Assembly: GCA_020636845.1 (NCBI GenBank)
Contig: JACJXD010000005.1
Location: forward strand, 62,001 to 126,000
Direction of reading: 5' to 3'
Length of the DNA: 64,000 nt
DNA from: Bacteroidales bacterium
GTDB taxonomy: Bacteria; Bacteroidota; Bacteroidia; Bacteroidales; Tenuifilaceae
This document shows, one piece after another, positions 43,301-52,446 of this stretch. The first letter of the stretch is position 1, and each line of letters opens with the position of its first letter. The notes below the pieces were generated by a model. It saw only the letters and a program-made list of their open reading frames with translations, was not told the origin of the DNA and did no database searches. A program made the translations under genes and the position numbers.

Positions 43301-44026
43301 ATGGGACAGAAAGTTAATCCAATAGGAAACAGACTTGGAATCATCAGAGGATGGGATTCTAACTGGTACGGAGGTAACAAATACGCTCAAAAATTAGTTG
43401 AGGATAGCAAAATTCGTTCGTACCTAAACGAACGACTATCGAAGGCTAGCCTTGCAAAAATCGTTATTGAGCGAACCCTCAAGCTGATAACCGTTACTAT
43501 TCATACTGCACGTCCGGGCATCATCATTGGAAAAGGTGGCCAGGAGGTTGACAAGTTAAAGGAAGAATTACGTAAAATCACCAACAAGGATGTTCAAATC
43601 AACATTTTTGAGGTGAAACGTCCAGAACTTGATGCTGTTATCGTATCGAACAACATCGCTCGCCAGTTGGAAGGACGCGTATCGTACCGTAGAGCTATTA
43701 AAACAGCCATTGCTTCAACCATACGTATGGGTGCTGAGGGAATAAAAGTTCAAATTGCAGGTCGCTTGGGTGGTGCCGAAATGGCTCGCTCGGAAACCTA
43801 CAAAGATGGACGTATTCCTCTACATACATTTCGTGCTGATATTGATTACGCTTTAGCAGAGGCACATACCAAGGTAGGCGTAATTGGAATTAAGGTATGG
43901 ATATGCAACGGTCTTGTTTACGGAAAGCGCGATTTATCGCCAAACATTGCCGGAACTGGTAAAGGTCAGAATTTTCCTCGTTCGGCACAGGCAAAACCGC
44001 GTCCAGCACGTAAGAAGAAAAAATAA
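43301..44026 (+). CDS. rpsC: 30S ribosomal protein S3
   Basis: A 241-residue protein at the mRNA entry. The KH domain has I-I-G-K-G-G-Q-E-V. The basic C-terminal tail K-P-R-P-A-R-K-K-K-K is present. 7 bp after rplV. Confidence 0.98.
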   Translation: MGQKVNPIGNRLGIIRGWDSNWYGGNKYAQKLVEDSKIRSYLNERLSKASLAKIVIERTLKLITVTIHTARPGIIIGKGGQEVDKLKEELRKITNKDVQINIFEVKRPELDAVIVSNNIARQLEGRVSYRRAIKTAIASTIRMGAEGIKVQIAGRLGGAEMARSETYKDGRIPLHTFRADIDYALAEAHTKVGVIGIKVWICNGLVYGKRDLSPNIAGTGKGQNFPRSAQAKPRPARKKKK

Positions 44027-44055
44027 GGTGTAGAAATTAAAAAGCATTCTAAGAA

Positions 44056-44484
44056 ATGTTACAGCCCAAAAAAACAAAATTTAGGAGGCAGCAAAAGGGC
44101 CGCATGAAAGGAAATGCACAACGTGGACATCAGTTGGCATTTGGCTCTTTTGGAATTAAGACTCTCGAATCGGCTTGGATTACCAGCCGTCAGATAGAGG
44201 CTGCCCGTCAGGCCGTGACCCGTTATATGAAACGTGAAGGTCAGATTTGGATCCGTATTTTCCCCGATAAGCCCATAACAAAGAAACCTGCAGAAGTTCG
44301 TATGGGTAAAGGAAAAGGTGCTCCTGAAGGTTTTGTAGCTCCGGTTACTCCGGGACGCATGCTTTTTGAGTGTGATGGCGTTCCCTACGAAGTTGCAAAG
44401 GAAGCATTGCGTTTAGCTGCTCAAAAGCTCCCTGTAATCACCAAATTCGTGGTTCGTCGCGATTATGTTGAATCTGAAAGTTAA
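44056..44484 (+). CDS. rplP: 50S ribosomal protein L16
   Basis: A 142-residue protein near the A site. It begins M-L-Q-P-K-K-T-K-F-R-R and contains R-M-G-K-G-K-G-A-P-E, the rRNA-contacting loop. Confidence 0.98.
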   Translation: MLQPKKTKFRRQQKGRMKGNAQRGHQLAFGSFGIKTLESAWITSRQIEAARQAVTRYMKREGQIWIRIFPDKPITKKPAEVRMGKGKGAPEGFVAPVTPGRMLFECDGVPYEVAKEALRLAAQKLPVITKFVVRRDYVESES

Positions 44485-44490
44485 CGAATT

Positions 44491-44691
44491 ATGAAAACAG
44501 CAGAGATCAGAGAGTTGACCGATAAGGAAATTGAAGAGAGAATTGAACTTGAAAAAACGAACTTGGTTAAGATAAAACTTAATCACAGTATTTCTCCTCT
44601 TGATAATCCTATGAAAATTAATGAGACCCGTAAGAATATTGCAAGATTAAAAACAATCTTGACTCAACGGAAGTCTAATCAGAACAAGTAA
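44491..44691 (+). CDS. rpmC: 50S ribosomal protein L29
   Basis: A 66-residue two-helix protein near the tunnel exit. I-R-E-L-T-D-K-E-I opens it, and the second helix N-E-T-R-K-N-I-A-R-L-K-T-I is standard. Confidence 0.97.
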   Translation: MKTAEIRELTDKEIEERIELEKTNLVKIKLNHSISPLDNPMKINETRKNIARLKTILTQRKSNQNK

Positions 44692-44703
44692 TCTCCAGGA
44701 GCA

Positions 44704-44967
44704 ATGGAAGAAGTTAAAAGAAACTTACGTAAAGAGAGAATTGGGGTTGTTGTTAGCAGTAAAATGGACAAGTCCATTGTTGTTGCTGTAAAACGTAAAG
44801 TAAAACACCCTATTTACGGTAAATTTGTAAATAAAACTACCAAGTTCTACGCTCACGACGAAAGTAACACTTGTGGTGTAGGTGATTTGGTAAGAATTAT
44901 GGAAACTCGTCCTCTTAGCAAGTTAAAACGCTGGAGACTAGTAGAAATCATTGAAAGAGCTAAGTAG
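44704..44967 (+). CDS. rpsQ: 30S ribosomal protein S17
   Basis: An 87-residue OB-fold 16S rRNA-binding protein (G-V-V-V-S-S-K-M-D-K-S-I-V-V). An AGGAG lies 3-7 bases before the ATG, an unusual Shine-Dalgarno-like site for this genome. Confidence 0.97.
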   Translation: MEEVKRNLRKERIGVVVSSKMDKSIVVAVKRKVKHPIYGKFVNKTTKFYAHDESNTCGVGDLVRIMETRPLSKLKRWRLVEIIERAK

Positions 44968-44969
44968 CC

Positions 44970-45335
44970 ATGATACAACAGGAAAGCCGTTTAAAAGTTG
45001 CCGATAACAGCGGAGCCAAGGAAGTGCTCTGCATTAGGGTGCTCGGTGGATCCGGTAAACGCTATGCCCGAATTGGCGATAAAATAGTCGTTGCCGTAAA
45101 GAGCGCATTGCCTTCGGGCGAAGTAAAGAAAGGTTCCGTATCGAAAGCAGTGGTTGTTCGTACTAAAAAGGAAATTCGTCGTTCGGATGGATCGTATATC
45201 CGTTTCGACGATAACGCTTGTGTACTTTTAAACAACCAAGGTGAGATTAGAGGTACCCGTATTTTTGGCCCAGTGGCCCGCGAACTTCGCGATAAGTATA
45301 TGAAGATAGTTTCGTTGGCACCCGAAGTATTATAA
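44970..45335 (+). CDS. rplN: 50S ribosomal protein L14
   Basis: A 121-residue subunit-interface protein. M-I-Q-Q-E-S-R-L-K-V-A-D-N-S-G-A-K is the invariant N-terminus. It starts 2 bp after rpsQ. Confidence 0.98.
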   Translation: MIQQESRLKVADNSGAKEVLCIRVLGGSGKRYARIGDKIVVAVKSALPSGEVKKGSVSKAVVVRTKKEIRRSDGSYIRFDDNACVLLNNQGEIRGTRIFGPVARELRDKYMKIVSLAPEVL

Positions 45336-45355
45336 CCCCAAATAAATAAAGAACT

Positions 45356-45679
45356 ATGGCAAACAAGTTACATGTTAAGAAAGGGGATTTGGTTTACGTT
45401 ATCCGGGGTGAATCCAAAGGGCAGCAAGGGAAAGTATTAAGTGTGCTGGTAAAGAAGGAACGTGCCCTTGTCGAAGGCGTGAACATGGTATCGAAACATA
45501 CTAAGCCAAACGCCAAATACCCACAAGGGGGCATCATCAAAATGGAAGCGCCCATTCATATTTCAAACTTAATGGTTGTTGATCCAACTACAGGTAAACC
45601 CTCACGTATTGGTCGTAAGCTCAATAGCAAGGGTAAACTCGTTAGATACTCAAAAAAATCAGGAGAGGAGATTAAGTAA
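45356..45679 (+). CDS. rplX: 50S ribosomal protein L24
   Basis: A 107-residue assembly-initiator protein of the 50S subunit with a KOW motif (K-K-G-D-L-V-Y-V-I-R-G-E-S-K-G-Q-Q-G-K-V). The stop overlaps the rplE start by one base (TAATG). Confidence 0.97.
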   Translation: MANKLHVKKGDLVYVIRGESKGQQGKVLSVLVKKERALVEGVNMVSKHTKPNAKYPQGGIIKMEAPIHISNLMVVDPTTGKPSRIGRKLNSKGKLVRYSKKSGEEIK

Positions 45680-46236
45680 TGGAATACGTACCAACCCTCA
45701 AGAAAAAGTATAAGGAAGAGATTGTCCCTGCACTCATGAAAGAGTTTGGCTATAAAAGCATTATGCAGGTTCCTCGGTTGGAAAAAATTGTTATCAACCA
45801 AGGAGTAGGACAAGCTGTTGCCGATAAAAAGATTATAGAATCGGCTCAGGAAGAATTATCCAATATTGCAGGTCAAAAGGCAATTCAAACTTTATCCCGT
45901 AAGGATATTTCGAATTTTAAGTTGCGTAAAAGCATGCCTATTGGTCTTAAGGTTACCTTACGTCGCGAAAGGATGTACGAATTTATGGAACGCTTAATTA
46001 ACGTTTCATTGCCTCGTATCCGCGATTTTAACGGAGTTAACAGCAAGTTGGATGGTAGAGGCAATTATACATTAGGTATTCAAGAGCATATTATCTTTCC
46101 TGAAATCGACATCGATAAAATCAGTCGTATTTTAGGAATGGAAATTACTTTCGTTACTACCTCTGACAACGACGAAGAAGCATATGCCTTACTTCGTGAA
46201 TTTGGATTACCTTTTAAAAACGCAAAAAAGAACTAG
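45679..46236 (+). CDS. rplE: 50S ribosomal protein L5
   Basis: A 185-residue 5S rRNA-binding protein. The I-N-Q-G-V-G and R-K-S-M-P-I-G-L-K-V-T-L-R motifs are typical. Confidence 0.98.
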   Translation: MEYVPTLKKKYKEEIVPALMKEFGYKSIMQVPRLEKIVINQGVGQAVADKKIIESAQEELSNIAGQKAIQTLSRKDISNFKLRKSMPIGLKVTLRRERMYEFMERLINVSLPRIRDFNGVNSKLDGRGNYTLGIQEHIIFPEIDIDKISRILGMEITFVTTSDNDEEAYALLREFGLPFKNAKKN

Positions 46237-46239
46237 TTT

Positions 46240-46509
46240 ATGGCAAAAGAGTCAATGAAAGCCCGCGAGGTTAGACGCGCAAAATTAGTAGAAAAATATG
46301 CCGAGAAACGTGCAAAACTTAAAGCAGAAGGCGATTTTGTTGGATTACAAAAGTTACCCCGTAACTCTAATCCCATTCGCCTGCATAACCGTTGCATGTT
46401 AACTGGTCGTCCTCGTGGATATATCCGTCAATTTGGCATCAGTAGGATTACCTTCAGAGAAATGGCTTCTAAAGGATTGATTCCAGGCGTAAAGAAAGCT
46501 AGTTGGTAA
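46240..46509 (+). CDS. rpsN: 30S ribosomal protein S14 (zinc-free form)
   Basis: An 89-residue protein of the 30S head. It is the long form without the four-cysteine zinc motif of short S14 (a single Cys in H-N-R-C-M-L-T-G-R-P). It follows rplE by 3 bp. With L31 type B and L36 it suggests that the ribosome here has low zinc demand. Confidence 0.97.
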   Translation: MAKESMKAREVRRAKLVEKYAEKRAKLKAEGDFVGLQKLPRNSNPIRLHNRCMLTGRPRGYIRQFGISRITFREMASKGLIPGVKKASW

Positions 46510-46532
46510 ATAATTAAATATCAGAAGAAAAA

Positions 46533-46931
46533 ATGATTACCGACCCAATTTCAGACTATTTAACCCGAATTCGCAACGCCGTGATGGCAAACCATCGGGT
46601 GGTAGAAATCCCCGCTTCTAACGTAAAAGTGGAAATGACCCGAATCCTTTTCGAAAAAGGGTACATTTTAAATTACAAATTCGAAGAGGACGGAAAACAA
46701 GGGATAATCAAAATTGCGCTCAAATATCATCCCGAGACTAAGAAGAATGCTATTAAGCATTTAGAGCGTATCAGTCGCCCAGGTTTACGTAAGTACAGCA
46801 ATGCAAACGAATTGCCACGCGTACTAAACGGATTGGGTATTGCCATTATAAGTACTTCGCAAGGTTTGCTAACCGATAAGGAGGCACGTGTGAAGAAAAT
46901 AGGTGGTGAAGTTCTTTGTTATGTTTATTAA
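46533..46931 (+). CDS. rpsH: 30S ribosomal protein S8
   Basis: A 132-residue 16S rRNA-binding protein. In E. coli it represses the spc operon, but no S8-type leader could be recognised. I-I-S-T-S-Q-G-L-L-T-D-K-E-A-R is the family C-terminal motif. Confidence 0.98.
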   Translation: MITDPISDYLTRIRNAVMANHRVVEIPASNVKVEMTRILFEKGYILNYKFEEDGKQGIIKIALKYHPETKKNAIKHLERISRPGLRKYSNANELPRVLNGLGIAIISTSQGLLTDKEARVKKIGGEVLCYVY

Positions 46932-46950
46932 TATATTAAAAAATTAACTA

Positions 46951-47505
46951 ATGTCTAGGATCGGAAAAAAACCTGTAAACTTGCCACAGGGTGTGAGCGT
47001 TAAGATTAGCGCTGGTAATGTGGTGAGCGTAAAAGGCCCTCTAGGGGAACTTTCCCAGAAAGTTGACCCTGACATAACCGTTAAGGTAGAGGGAGATGCA
47101 GTTGTTCTCACCAGACCAACTGATAACAAACGGCATCGTTCGCTTCATGGGTTATACCGTGCGCTTATAGCCAATATGGTTGAAGGCGTATCGAAAGGAT
47201 GGGTAATTCAACAGGAATTGGTTGGCGTTGGCTACAAAGCTGAGGCTAAAGGGCAAATACTGGAATTAAGCCTTGGCTATTCGCACGACATTCACTTTCA
47301 ACTTCCTAATGAGGTTAAAGTTGAAGCAAAAACCGAACGTAAGGGTAATCCAACCATAACGCTTACCAGCATTGATAAGCAGTTAATTGGTCAGGTAGCC
47401 GCTAAAATTCGTTCACTTCGTAAACCAGAACCTTATAAAGGCAAAGGTATTCGCTTTGTTGGTGAAGTTGTTCGTAAGAAAGCTGGTAAATCAGCTAGTG
47501 TATAA
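46951..47505 (+). CDS. rplF: 50S ribosomal protein L6
   Basis: A 184-residue protein of the sarcin-ricin region. S-R-I-G-K-K-P-V at the start and the late P-E-P-Y-K-G-K-G-I-R are standard. Confidence 0.98.
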   Translation: MSRIGKKPVNLPQGVSVKISAGNVVSVKGPLGELSQKVDPDITVKVEGDAVVLTRPTDNKRHRSLHGLYRALIANMVEGVSKGWVIQQELVGVGYKAEAKGQILELSLGYSHDIHFQLPNEVKVEAKTERKGNPTITLTSIDKQLIGQVAAKIRSLRKPEPYKGKGIRFVGEVVRKKAGKSASV

Positions 47506-47527
47506 CCTGTAAAATCAAGAATGAGAT

Positions 47528-47887
47528 ATGGCTTTAAGTAAAGTAGAAAGAAGGCTTCGTATTCGCAGGAGAATACGTAAAAAAATTTCGGGTACTGCCG
47601 AAAGGCCTCGTTTATCGGTTTTCAGGAGCAATACTAATATATACGTTCAGTTAATCGACGATGTTAAGGGTAAAACTCTTGCCTCTGCTTCATCGCAAGT
47701 TAAAGGAATTGCCGAGAAAACCAATATTACCAAAACTGAACAAGCTCGTCTTGTTGGTCAGTTAGCCGCAAAAAACGCTTTAGAAAAAGGAATTACCGAG
47801 GTTGTTTTCGACCGTGGTGGAAACCTTTATCATGGAAGAGTTAAGGCTCTAGCCGATGCAGCAAGAGAGGGTGGACTTAAATTCTAA
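47528..47887 (+). CDS. rplR: 50S ribosomal protein L18
   Basis: A 119-residue 5S rRNA-binding protein. R-P-R-L-S-V-F-R-S-N and F-D-R-G-G-N-L-Y-H-G-R-V-K-A-L-A are the usual motifs. Confidence 0.98.
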   Translation: MALSKVERRLRIRRRIRKKISGTAERPRLSVFRSNTNIYVQLIDDVKGKTLASASSQVKGIAEKTNITKTEQARLVGQLAAKNALEKGITEVVFDRGGNLYHGRVKALADAAREGGLKF

Positions 47888-47892
47888 CGACG

Positions 47893-48414
47893 ATGTCAGC
47901 AAATACTAACATAAAACGAGTAAAATCCAGCGATCTTGAACTTAAGGATCGATTGGTTAGCATACAGCGTGTAACTAAAGTAACCAAGGGTGGACGTACC
48001 TTCAGTTTTTCTGCTATTGTTGTTGTAGGAAACGAAAATGGAGTTGTAGGTTACGGACTTGGAAAGGCTAGTGAAGTTACTGCTGCTATTTCAAAGGGAA
48101 TAGAAGATGCCAAGAAGAACTTGGTTAAGGTACCCGTATTGAAGGGAACTATTCCTCACGAACAAGTTGCTAAGTATGGTGGAGCAAATGTATTGTTACG
48201 TCCTGCATCTCACGGAACAGGTGTTAAGGCAGGAGGTGCTATGCGTGCTGTTCTCGAGAGTGTAGGCATTACCGATGTGCTTGCCAAATCGAAAGGTTCT
48301 TCTAACCCTCACAACCTTGTAAAAGCTACCGTTATGGCATTGTTGGAACTTCGCGATGCTCATACCATAGCCGAACAACGTGGTGTAAGTTTAGACAAAG
48401 TGTTTAACGGATAG
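47893..48414 (+). CDS. rpsE: 30S ribosomal protein S5
   Basis: A 173-residue 30S protein involved in decoding fidelity, where spectinomycin-resistance and ram mutations fall. The dsRBD-like N-terminal half carries R-V-T-K-V-T-K-G-G-R-T-F-S-F and G-Y-G-L-G-K-A. Confidence 0.98.
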   Translation: MSANTNIKRVKSSDLELKDRLVSIQRVTKVTKGGRTFSFSAIVVVGNENGVVGYGLGKASEVTAAISKGIEDAKKNLVKVPVLKGTIPHEQVAKYGGANVLLRPASHGTGVKAGGAMRAVLESVGITDVLAKSKGSSNPHNLVKATVMALLELRDAHTIAEQRGVSLDKVFNG

Positions 48415-48426
48415 AATTTGAAGATT

Positions 48427-48600
48427 ATGGCAAAGATTAAAGTAACACAAGTACGTAGCGTTATCGGTCATCCGAAACGTACGCGTAACACTTTGCGCTC
48501 ACTAGGTTTGCGTAAAATTAACCATACCGTTGAAGTTGAGGGAACTCCACAGGTTCTTGGTATGATTGCTAAGGTTAAGCACCTTGTACGTGTTGAATAG
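48427..48600 (+). CDS. rpmD: 50S ribosomal protein L30
   Basis: A 57-residue protein. The ATG at 48427 gives the family N-terminus; a TTG at 48418 in the same frame is rejected. R-S-V-I-G-H-P-K-R-T-R-N-T-L-R-S-L-G-L is the signature. Confidence 0.97.
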   Translation: MAKIKVTQVRSVIGHPKRTRNTLRSLGLRKINHTVEVEGTPQVLGMIAKVKHLVRVE

Positions 48601-48627
48601 TAATAGAATTAATTAACGATTTTCGTC

Positions 48628-49074
48628 ATGGAACTACATAATTTAAAACCCGCTGAAGGATCGACTAAAAACCGTAAACGTATTGCTCGCGGACCTGGAT
48701 CTGGCCATGGAGGAACTGCTACCCGTGGACACAAAGGAGCTCAGTCTCGTTCCGGTTACTCCAGAAAAAGAGGTTTCGAAGGTGGTCAGATGCCTATTCA
48801 GCGCCGTTTGCCTAAATTTGGATTTAAAAACCCATTCCGTACGGAGTATAAAGCAATAAATATTGGTATCTTGCAGCAAATTGCCGAAAAGAGCGGATTA
48901 TCAACAATTGACGTTGACGCTTTGCGCAGTGCAGGATTTGTTTCCCGTAACGATATGGTAAAAATTTTAGGAAACGGAACTCTTACTGCTAAGCTAGAAG
49001 TTAAGGCTCATGCCTTTTCAAAAAAAGCAGTTGAAGCAATTGAAGCAGCTAACGGAACCGTAGTAAAACTATAA
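48628..49074 (+). CDS. rplO: 50S ribosomal protein L15
   Basis: A 148-residue assembly protein with the glycine-rich N-terminal region (R-G-P-G-S-G-H-G-G-T-A-T-R-G-H-K-G). 4 bp before secY. Confidence 0.98.
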   Translation: MELHNLKPAEGSTKNRKRIARGPGSGHGGTATRGHKGAQSRSGYSRKRGFEGGQMPIQRRLPKFGFKNPFRTEYKAINIGILQQIAEKSGLSTIDVDALRSAGFVSRNDMVKILGNGTLTAKLEVKAHAFSKKAVEAIEAANGTVVKL

Positions 49075-49078
49075 CCGA

Positions 49079-50395
49079 ATGAAAGCCTTTATAGAAACCA
49101 TCAAGAATATCTTTAGAATAGAGGATCTGCGTAAGCGGATACTCTATACTTTAGGTATTCTGCTAATTTACAGGCTCGGTAGTTTTGTTGTAATACCGGG
49201 ACTAGACCCATCGCAATTGGGCGCACTTCAGGAGCAAACAAAGGAAGGTATAATGGGACTACTCGACATGTTTTCGGGTGGTGCATTCCATAACGCATCA
49301 ATTTTTGCGTTAGGTATTATGCCTTACATCTCTGCTTCTATTGTGGTGCAACTTTTGGGCATTGCTGTACCATACTTTCAGCGTCTGCAAAAGGAAGGTG
49401 AAAGTGGCCGAAACAAAATTAATCAGATTACCCGTGTATTAACCATTGGTATTTTATTCTTTCAAGCTCCGGCTTACTTAGCAAACCTTCATGCCCAACT
49501 TCCAGAATCAGCCTTTGTAATTAAGGGAACTAGTTTTACGTTATTTGCAACGTTAGTCCTAATTGCCGGCACAATGTTTATAATGTGGCTTGGTGAAAAA
49601 ATTACCGACAAAGGAATTGGAAACGGCATATCGCTTATCATTATGATTGGTATTATTGCTCGTTTACCATTTGCGTTTGTGGCTGAATTCTTTAACCGTG
49701 CTGAGGAACTTGGTGGTGGATTGGTTATGTTTTTTGCAGAGTTAGTGGTTCTTTTTGTTGTTTTCATGTTTACCATTCTTTTGGTTCAGGGAACTCGAAA
49801 AATTCCGGTACAGTATGCAAAAAGAATAGTTGGCAATAAGCAGTATGGAGGTGTTCGTCAGTATATTCCGTTAAAAGTTAATGCAGCAGGGGTTATGCCT
49901 ATCATTTTTGCGCAGGCGTTGATGTTTATTCCTATGCTGTTTGCACGATTCGATTCTACTGCTGGAATTGCAGCAGCATTTAACTATACAGGATTTCTGT
50001 ATAACTTTACATTTGGTTTGTTAATCATACTATTCACTTACTTTTACACAGCCATTATAATCAATCCTACGCAAATGGCGGAGGATATGAAAAAGAATGG
50101 CGGTTTTATTCCTGGCGTTAAACCTGGTAAAAAAACAGTAGAATTTTTGGATAGCATAATGTCCCGAATAACGTTGCCTGGTTCAATATTTTTAGCAATT
50201 ATTGCAATATTGCCGGCATTTGCAGTTTTAATGGGAGTTAATAACCAATTTGCACAATTTTATGGAGGAACATCGTTGCTCATTCTTGTAGGTGTAGTTC
50301 TCGATACTTTACAACAAATCGAGAGTCACTTGCTAATGCGTCACTACGATGGTCTTATGAAAACTGGAAGAATTAAGGGAGCAGGTGGATTTTAA
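49079..50395 (+). CDS. secY: Preprotein translocase subunit SecY
   Basis: A 438-residue channel of the Sec translocase with ten membrane helices. F-S-G-G-A and the conserved C-terminal cytosolic loops are seen. It starts 4 bp after rplO, with map downstream. Confidence 0.97.
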   Translation: MKAFIETIKNIFRIEDLRKRILYTLGILLIYRLGSFVVIPGLDPSQLGALQEQTKEGIMGLLDMFSGGAFHNASIFALGIMPYISASIVVQLLGIAVPYFQRLQKEGESGRNKINQITRVLTIGILFFQAPAYLANLHAQLPESAFVIKGTSFTLFATLVLIAGTMFIMWLGEKITDKGIGNGISLIIMIGIIARLPFAFVAEFFNRAEELGGGLVMFFAELVVLFVVFMFTILLVQGTRKIPVQYAKRIVGNKQYGGVRQYIPLKVNAAGVMPIIFAQALMFIPMLFARFDSTAGIAAAFNYTGFLYNFTFGLLIILFTYFYTAIIINPTQMAEDMKKNGGFIPGVKPGKKTVEFLDSIMSRITLPGSIFLAIIAILPAFAVLMGVNNQFAQFYGGTSLLILVGVVLDTLQQIESHLLMRHYDGLMKTGRIKGAGGF

Positions 50396-50430
50396 TTCAT
50401 CGGCTTCCTCTTAAATAATCGTTCTTTATA

Positions 50431-51210
50431 ATGTTAGTACCAAAAACTCAGGAGGAAATTGAACTATTACGGCTAAATAACGATCTTGTATCGCGAACAT
50501 TAGCCGAAATGGCAAAAATTATCCAACCGGGTATAACTACAAAAAAGTTGGACCGTGTAGCCGAAGAGTTTATTCGTGATAACGGTGCCGAACCAGGTTT
50601 TCTGGGATACGGCGGTTACCCTGCAACTCTTTGCACTTCGGTTAACGATGAAGTAGTTCATGGAATTCCTTCGACGTACGAATTACGCGATGGCGACATT
50701 GTATCGGTAGACTGTGGTACCTACTTGCACGGGTATTATGGCGATTCTGCTTACACTTTTACTGTAGGTGAAGTTTCGCCCGAAGTGCAGCGGCTGTTAA
50801 AGGTTACCAAGGAGTCTCTTTACAAAGGAGTGGAGGTGGCTATTGAAGGTTTACGTATTGGCGATATTGGTTACGCTATTCAATCTCATGCCGAAGCCCA
50901 CGGATACTCTGTTGTACGCGAATTAGTAGGGCACGGTTTGGGCCGCGATATGCACGAGAGACCAGAAGTGCCAAATTACGGGAATAGGGGAAGAGGTCCC
51001 AAACTTGTTAGCGGATTGGTAATCTGCATTGAACCTATGATTAATCTAGGGAAAAAGCATGTTTATCAGGAAGACGACGGCTGGACAATACGAACCCTCG
51101 ACGGAAAACCATCGGCTCACTTTGAATTAGCCGTTGCTGTAGAAAAGGGTAAGGCCGATGTTTTGTCAACATTCCGTTACATTGAGGAAGTTTTACAAAA
51201 CAAAAACTGA
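50431..51210 (+). CDS. map: Methionine aminopeptidase, type I
   Basis: A 259-residue dinuclear metalloenzyme that removes the initiator methionine. Ligands are visible: Asp in S-V-D-C-G, Asp in Y-G-D-S-A-Y-T-F, His in G-H-G-L-G-R-D-M-H-E, Glu in C-I-E-P-M and Glu in H-F-E-L-A-V. adk is absent from its usual place before map. Confidence 0.96.
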   Translation: MLVPKTQEEIELLRLNNDLVSRTLAEMAKIIQPGITTKKLDRVAEEFIRDNGAEPGFLGYGGYPATLCTSVNDEVVHGIPSTYELRDGDIVSVDCGTYLHGYYGDSAYTFTVGEVSPEVQRLLKVTKESLYKGVEVAIEGLRIGDIGYAIQSHAEAHGYSVVRELVGHGLGRDMHERPEVPNYGNRGRGPKLVSGLVICIEPMINLGKKHVYQEDDGWTIRTLDGKPSAHFELAVAVEKGKADVLSTFRYIEEVLQNKN

Positions 51211-51228
51211 AATTAATTTTTTAGCTGA

Positions 51229-51447
51229 ATGTCAAAACAAGCAGCAATAGAGAAAGATGGAACTATTATCGAAGCATTGTCAAACGCAATGTTTCGGGTT
51301 GAATTAGAGAATGGACATGTAATTGTAGCCCATATCTCCGGTAAAATGCGTATGCACTATATCAAAATTTTACCTGGCGATAAGGTTAAGGTTGAAATGT
51401 CTCCGTACGATTTAACCAAGGGACGTATAACTTTCCGTTATAAGTAA
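51229..51447 (+). CDS. infA: Translation initiation factor IF-1
   Basis: A 72-residue OB-fold factor that binds the 30S A site. The S-G-K-M-R-M-H-Y-I-K-I-L-P-G-D segment and length are standard. Confidence 0.98.
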   Translation: MSKQAAIEKDGTIIEALSNAMFRVELENGHVIVAHISGKMRMHYIKILPGDKVKVEMSPYDLTKGRITFRYK

Positions 51448-51466
51448 TTTATTAAACTAACATAAG

Positions 51467-51583
51467 ATGAAAGTAAGAGCCTCAGTTAAAAAACGCAGCG
51501 ACGATTGTAAAATCGTTAGGCGAAAAGGACGCTTATATGTGATTAATAAAAAAAATCCTAAGTTCAAGCAGCGTCAAGGGTAA
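51467..51583 (+). CDS. rpmJ: 50S ribosomal protein L36
   Basis: A 38-residue protein (M-K-V-R-A-S-V-K-K-R-S to K-F-K-Q-R-Q-G) that is too short for usual ORF cutoffs. Only one Cys (14) remains of the C-x2-C-x12-C-x4-H zinc motif, so this is the zinc-free form. It lies between infA and rpsM. Confidence 0.95.
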   Translation: MKVRASVKKRSDDCKIVRRKGRLYVINKKNPKFKQRQG

Positions 51584-51624
51584 AATTGTTTAATTTTGTG
51601 GTCTAAAAATTTTAAGTAAACAAT

Positions 51625-52002
51625 ATGGCACGTATAGTAGGTGTAGATTTGCCGAAAAATAAACGAGGAGAAGTTGCCCTAACTTATATTTACGGGGTGG
51701 GTCGTAGTACTGCTCGTACTATTCTGGAAAAAGCAGGCATAAGCTACGATAAGAAAGTATCGGATTGGACTGACGATGAGATCACTACAATTCGTACTAT
51801 CCTTAACGAAAATTATAAGGTAGAAGGAGAACTTCGTTCTATGGTTCAGCTTAGCATTAAACGTCTTATGGACATTGGATGCTATCGCGGAATTCGCCAC
51901 CGCTTGGGATTACCTGTGAGAGGTCAATCTACCAAGAATAATGCAAGAACCCGTAAGGGTAGAAAGAAAACTGTTGCCAATAAGAAAAAGGCTACTAAAT
52001 AG
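51625..52002 (+). CDS. rpsM: 30S ribosomal protein S13
   Basis: A 125-residue protein of the intersubunit bridge B1. R-I-V-G-V-D-L-P-K-N-K-R at the start and R-G-Q-S-T-K-N-N-A-R-T-R-K-G-R near the end are typical. Confidence 0.98.
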   Translation: MARIVGVDLPKNKRGEVALTYIYGVGRSTARTILEKAGISYDKKVSDWTDDEITTIRTILNENYKVEGELRSMVQLSIKRLMDIGCYRGIRHRLGLPVRGQSTKNNARTRKGRKKTVANKKKATK

Positions 52003-52012
52003 TAAATAGGCT

Positions 52013-52402
52013 ATGGCAAAGAAGAAAGTAACAGCGAAGAAAAAAGTTGTAAAGGTTGATCCTGTTGGACAAGCACATGTTCATTCATCGTTCAACAACA
52101 TTATCGTAACGTTAACCAATAGTACCGGACAGGTTATTTCGTGGTCGTCGGCAGGTAAAATGGGCTTTAAGGGTTCTAAAAAGAACACCCCGTATGCCGG
52201 ACAAACTGCTGCTGCAGATTGCGCAAAAACTGCGTTCGATATGGGCTTGCGTAAAGTAAAAGTGTTTGTAAAGGGTCCTGGCGCTGGTCGCGAGTCAGCA
52301 ATTCGTACCATCAACGCTGCGGGCATCGAGGTAACAGAAATTGTAGATGTAACCCCATTGCCTCACAACGGTTGCCGCCCTCCAAAACGCCGTAGGGTAT
52401 AA
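52013..52402 (+). CDS. rpsK: 30S ribosomal protein S11
   Basis: A 129-residue platform protein. T-P-Y-A-G-Q-T-A-A and P-H-N-G-C-R-P-P-K-R-R at the C-terminus are the family motifs. Confidence 0.98.
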   Translation: MAKKKVTAKKKVVKVDPVGQAHVHSSFNNIIVTLTNSTGQVISWSSAGKMGFKGSKKNTPYAGQTAAADCAKTAFDMGLRKVKVFVKGPGAGRESAIRTINAAGIEVTEIVDVTPLPHNGCRPPKRRRV

Positions 52403-52446
52403 ACCTTTGTAAAATATTAATTAGGAATAATTTAAATTATTAGGTA

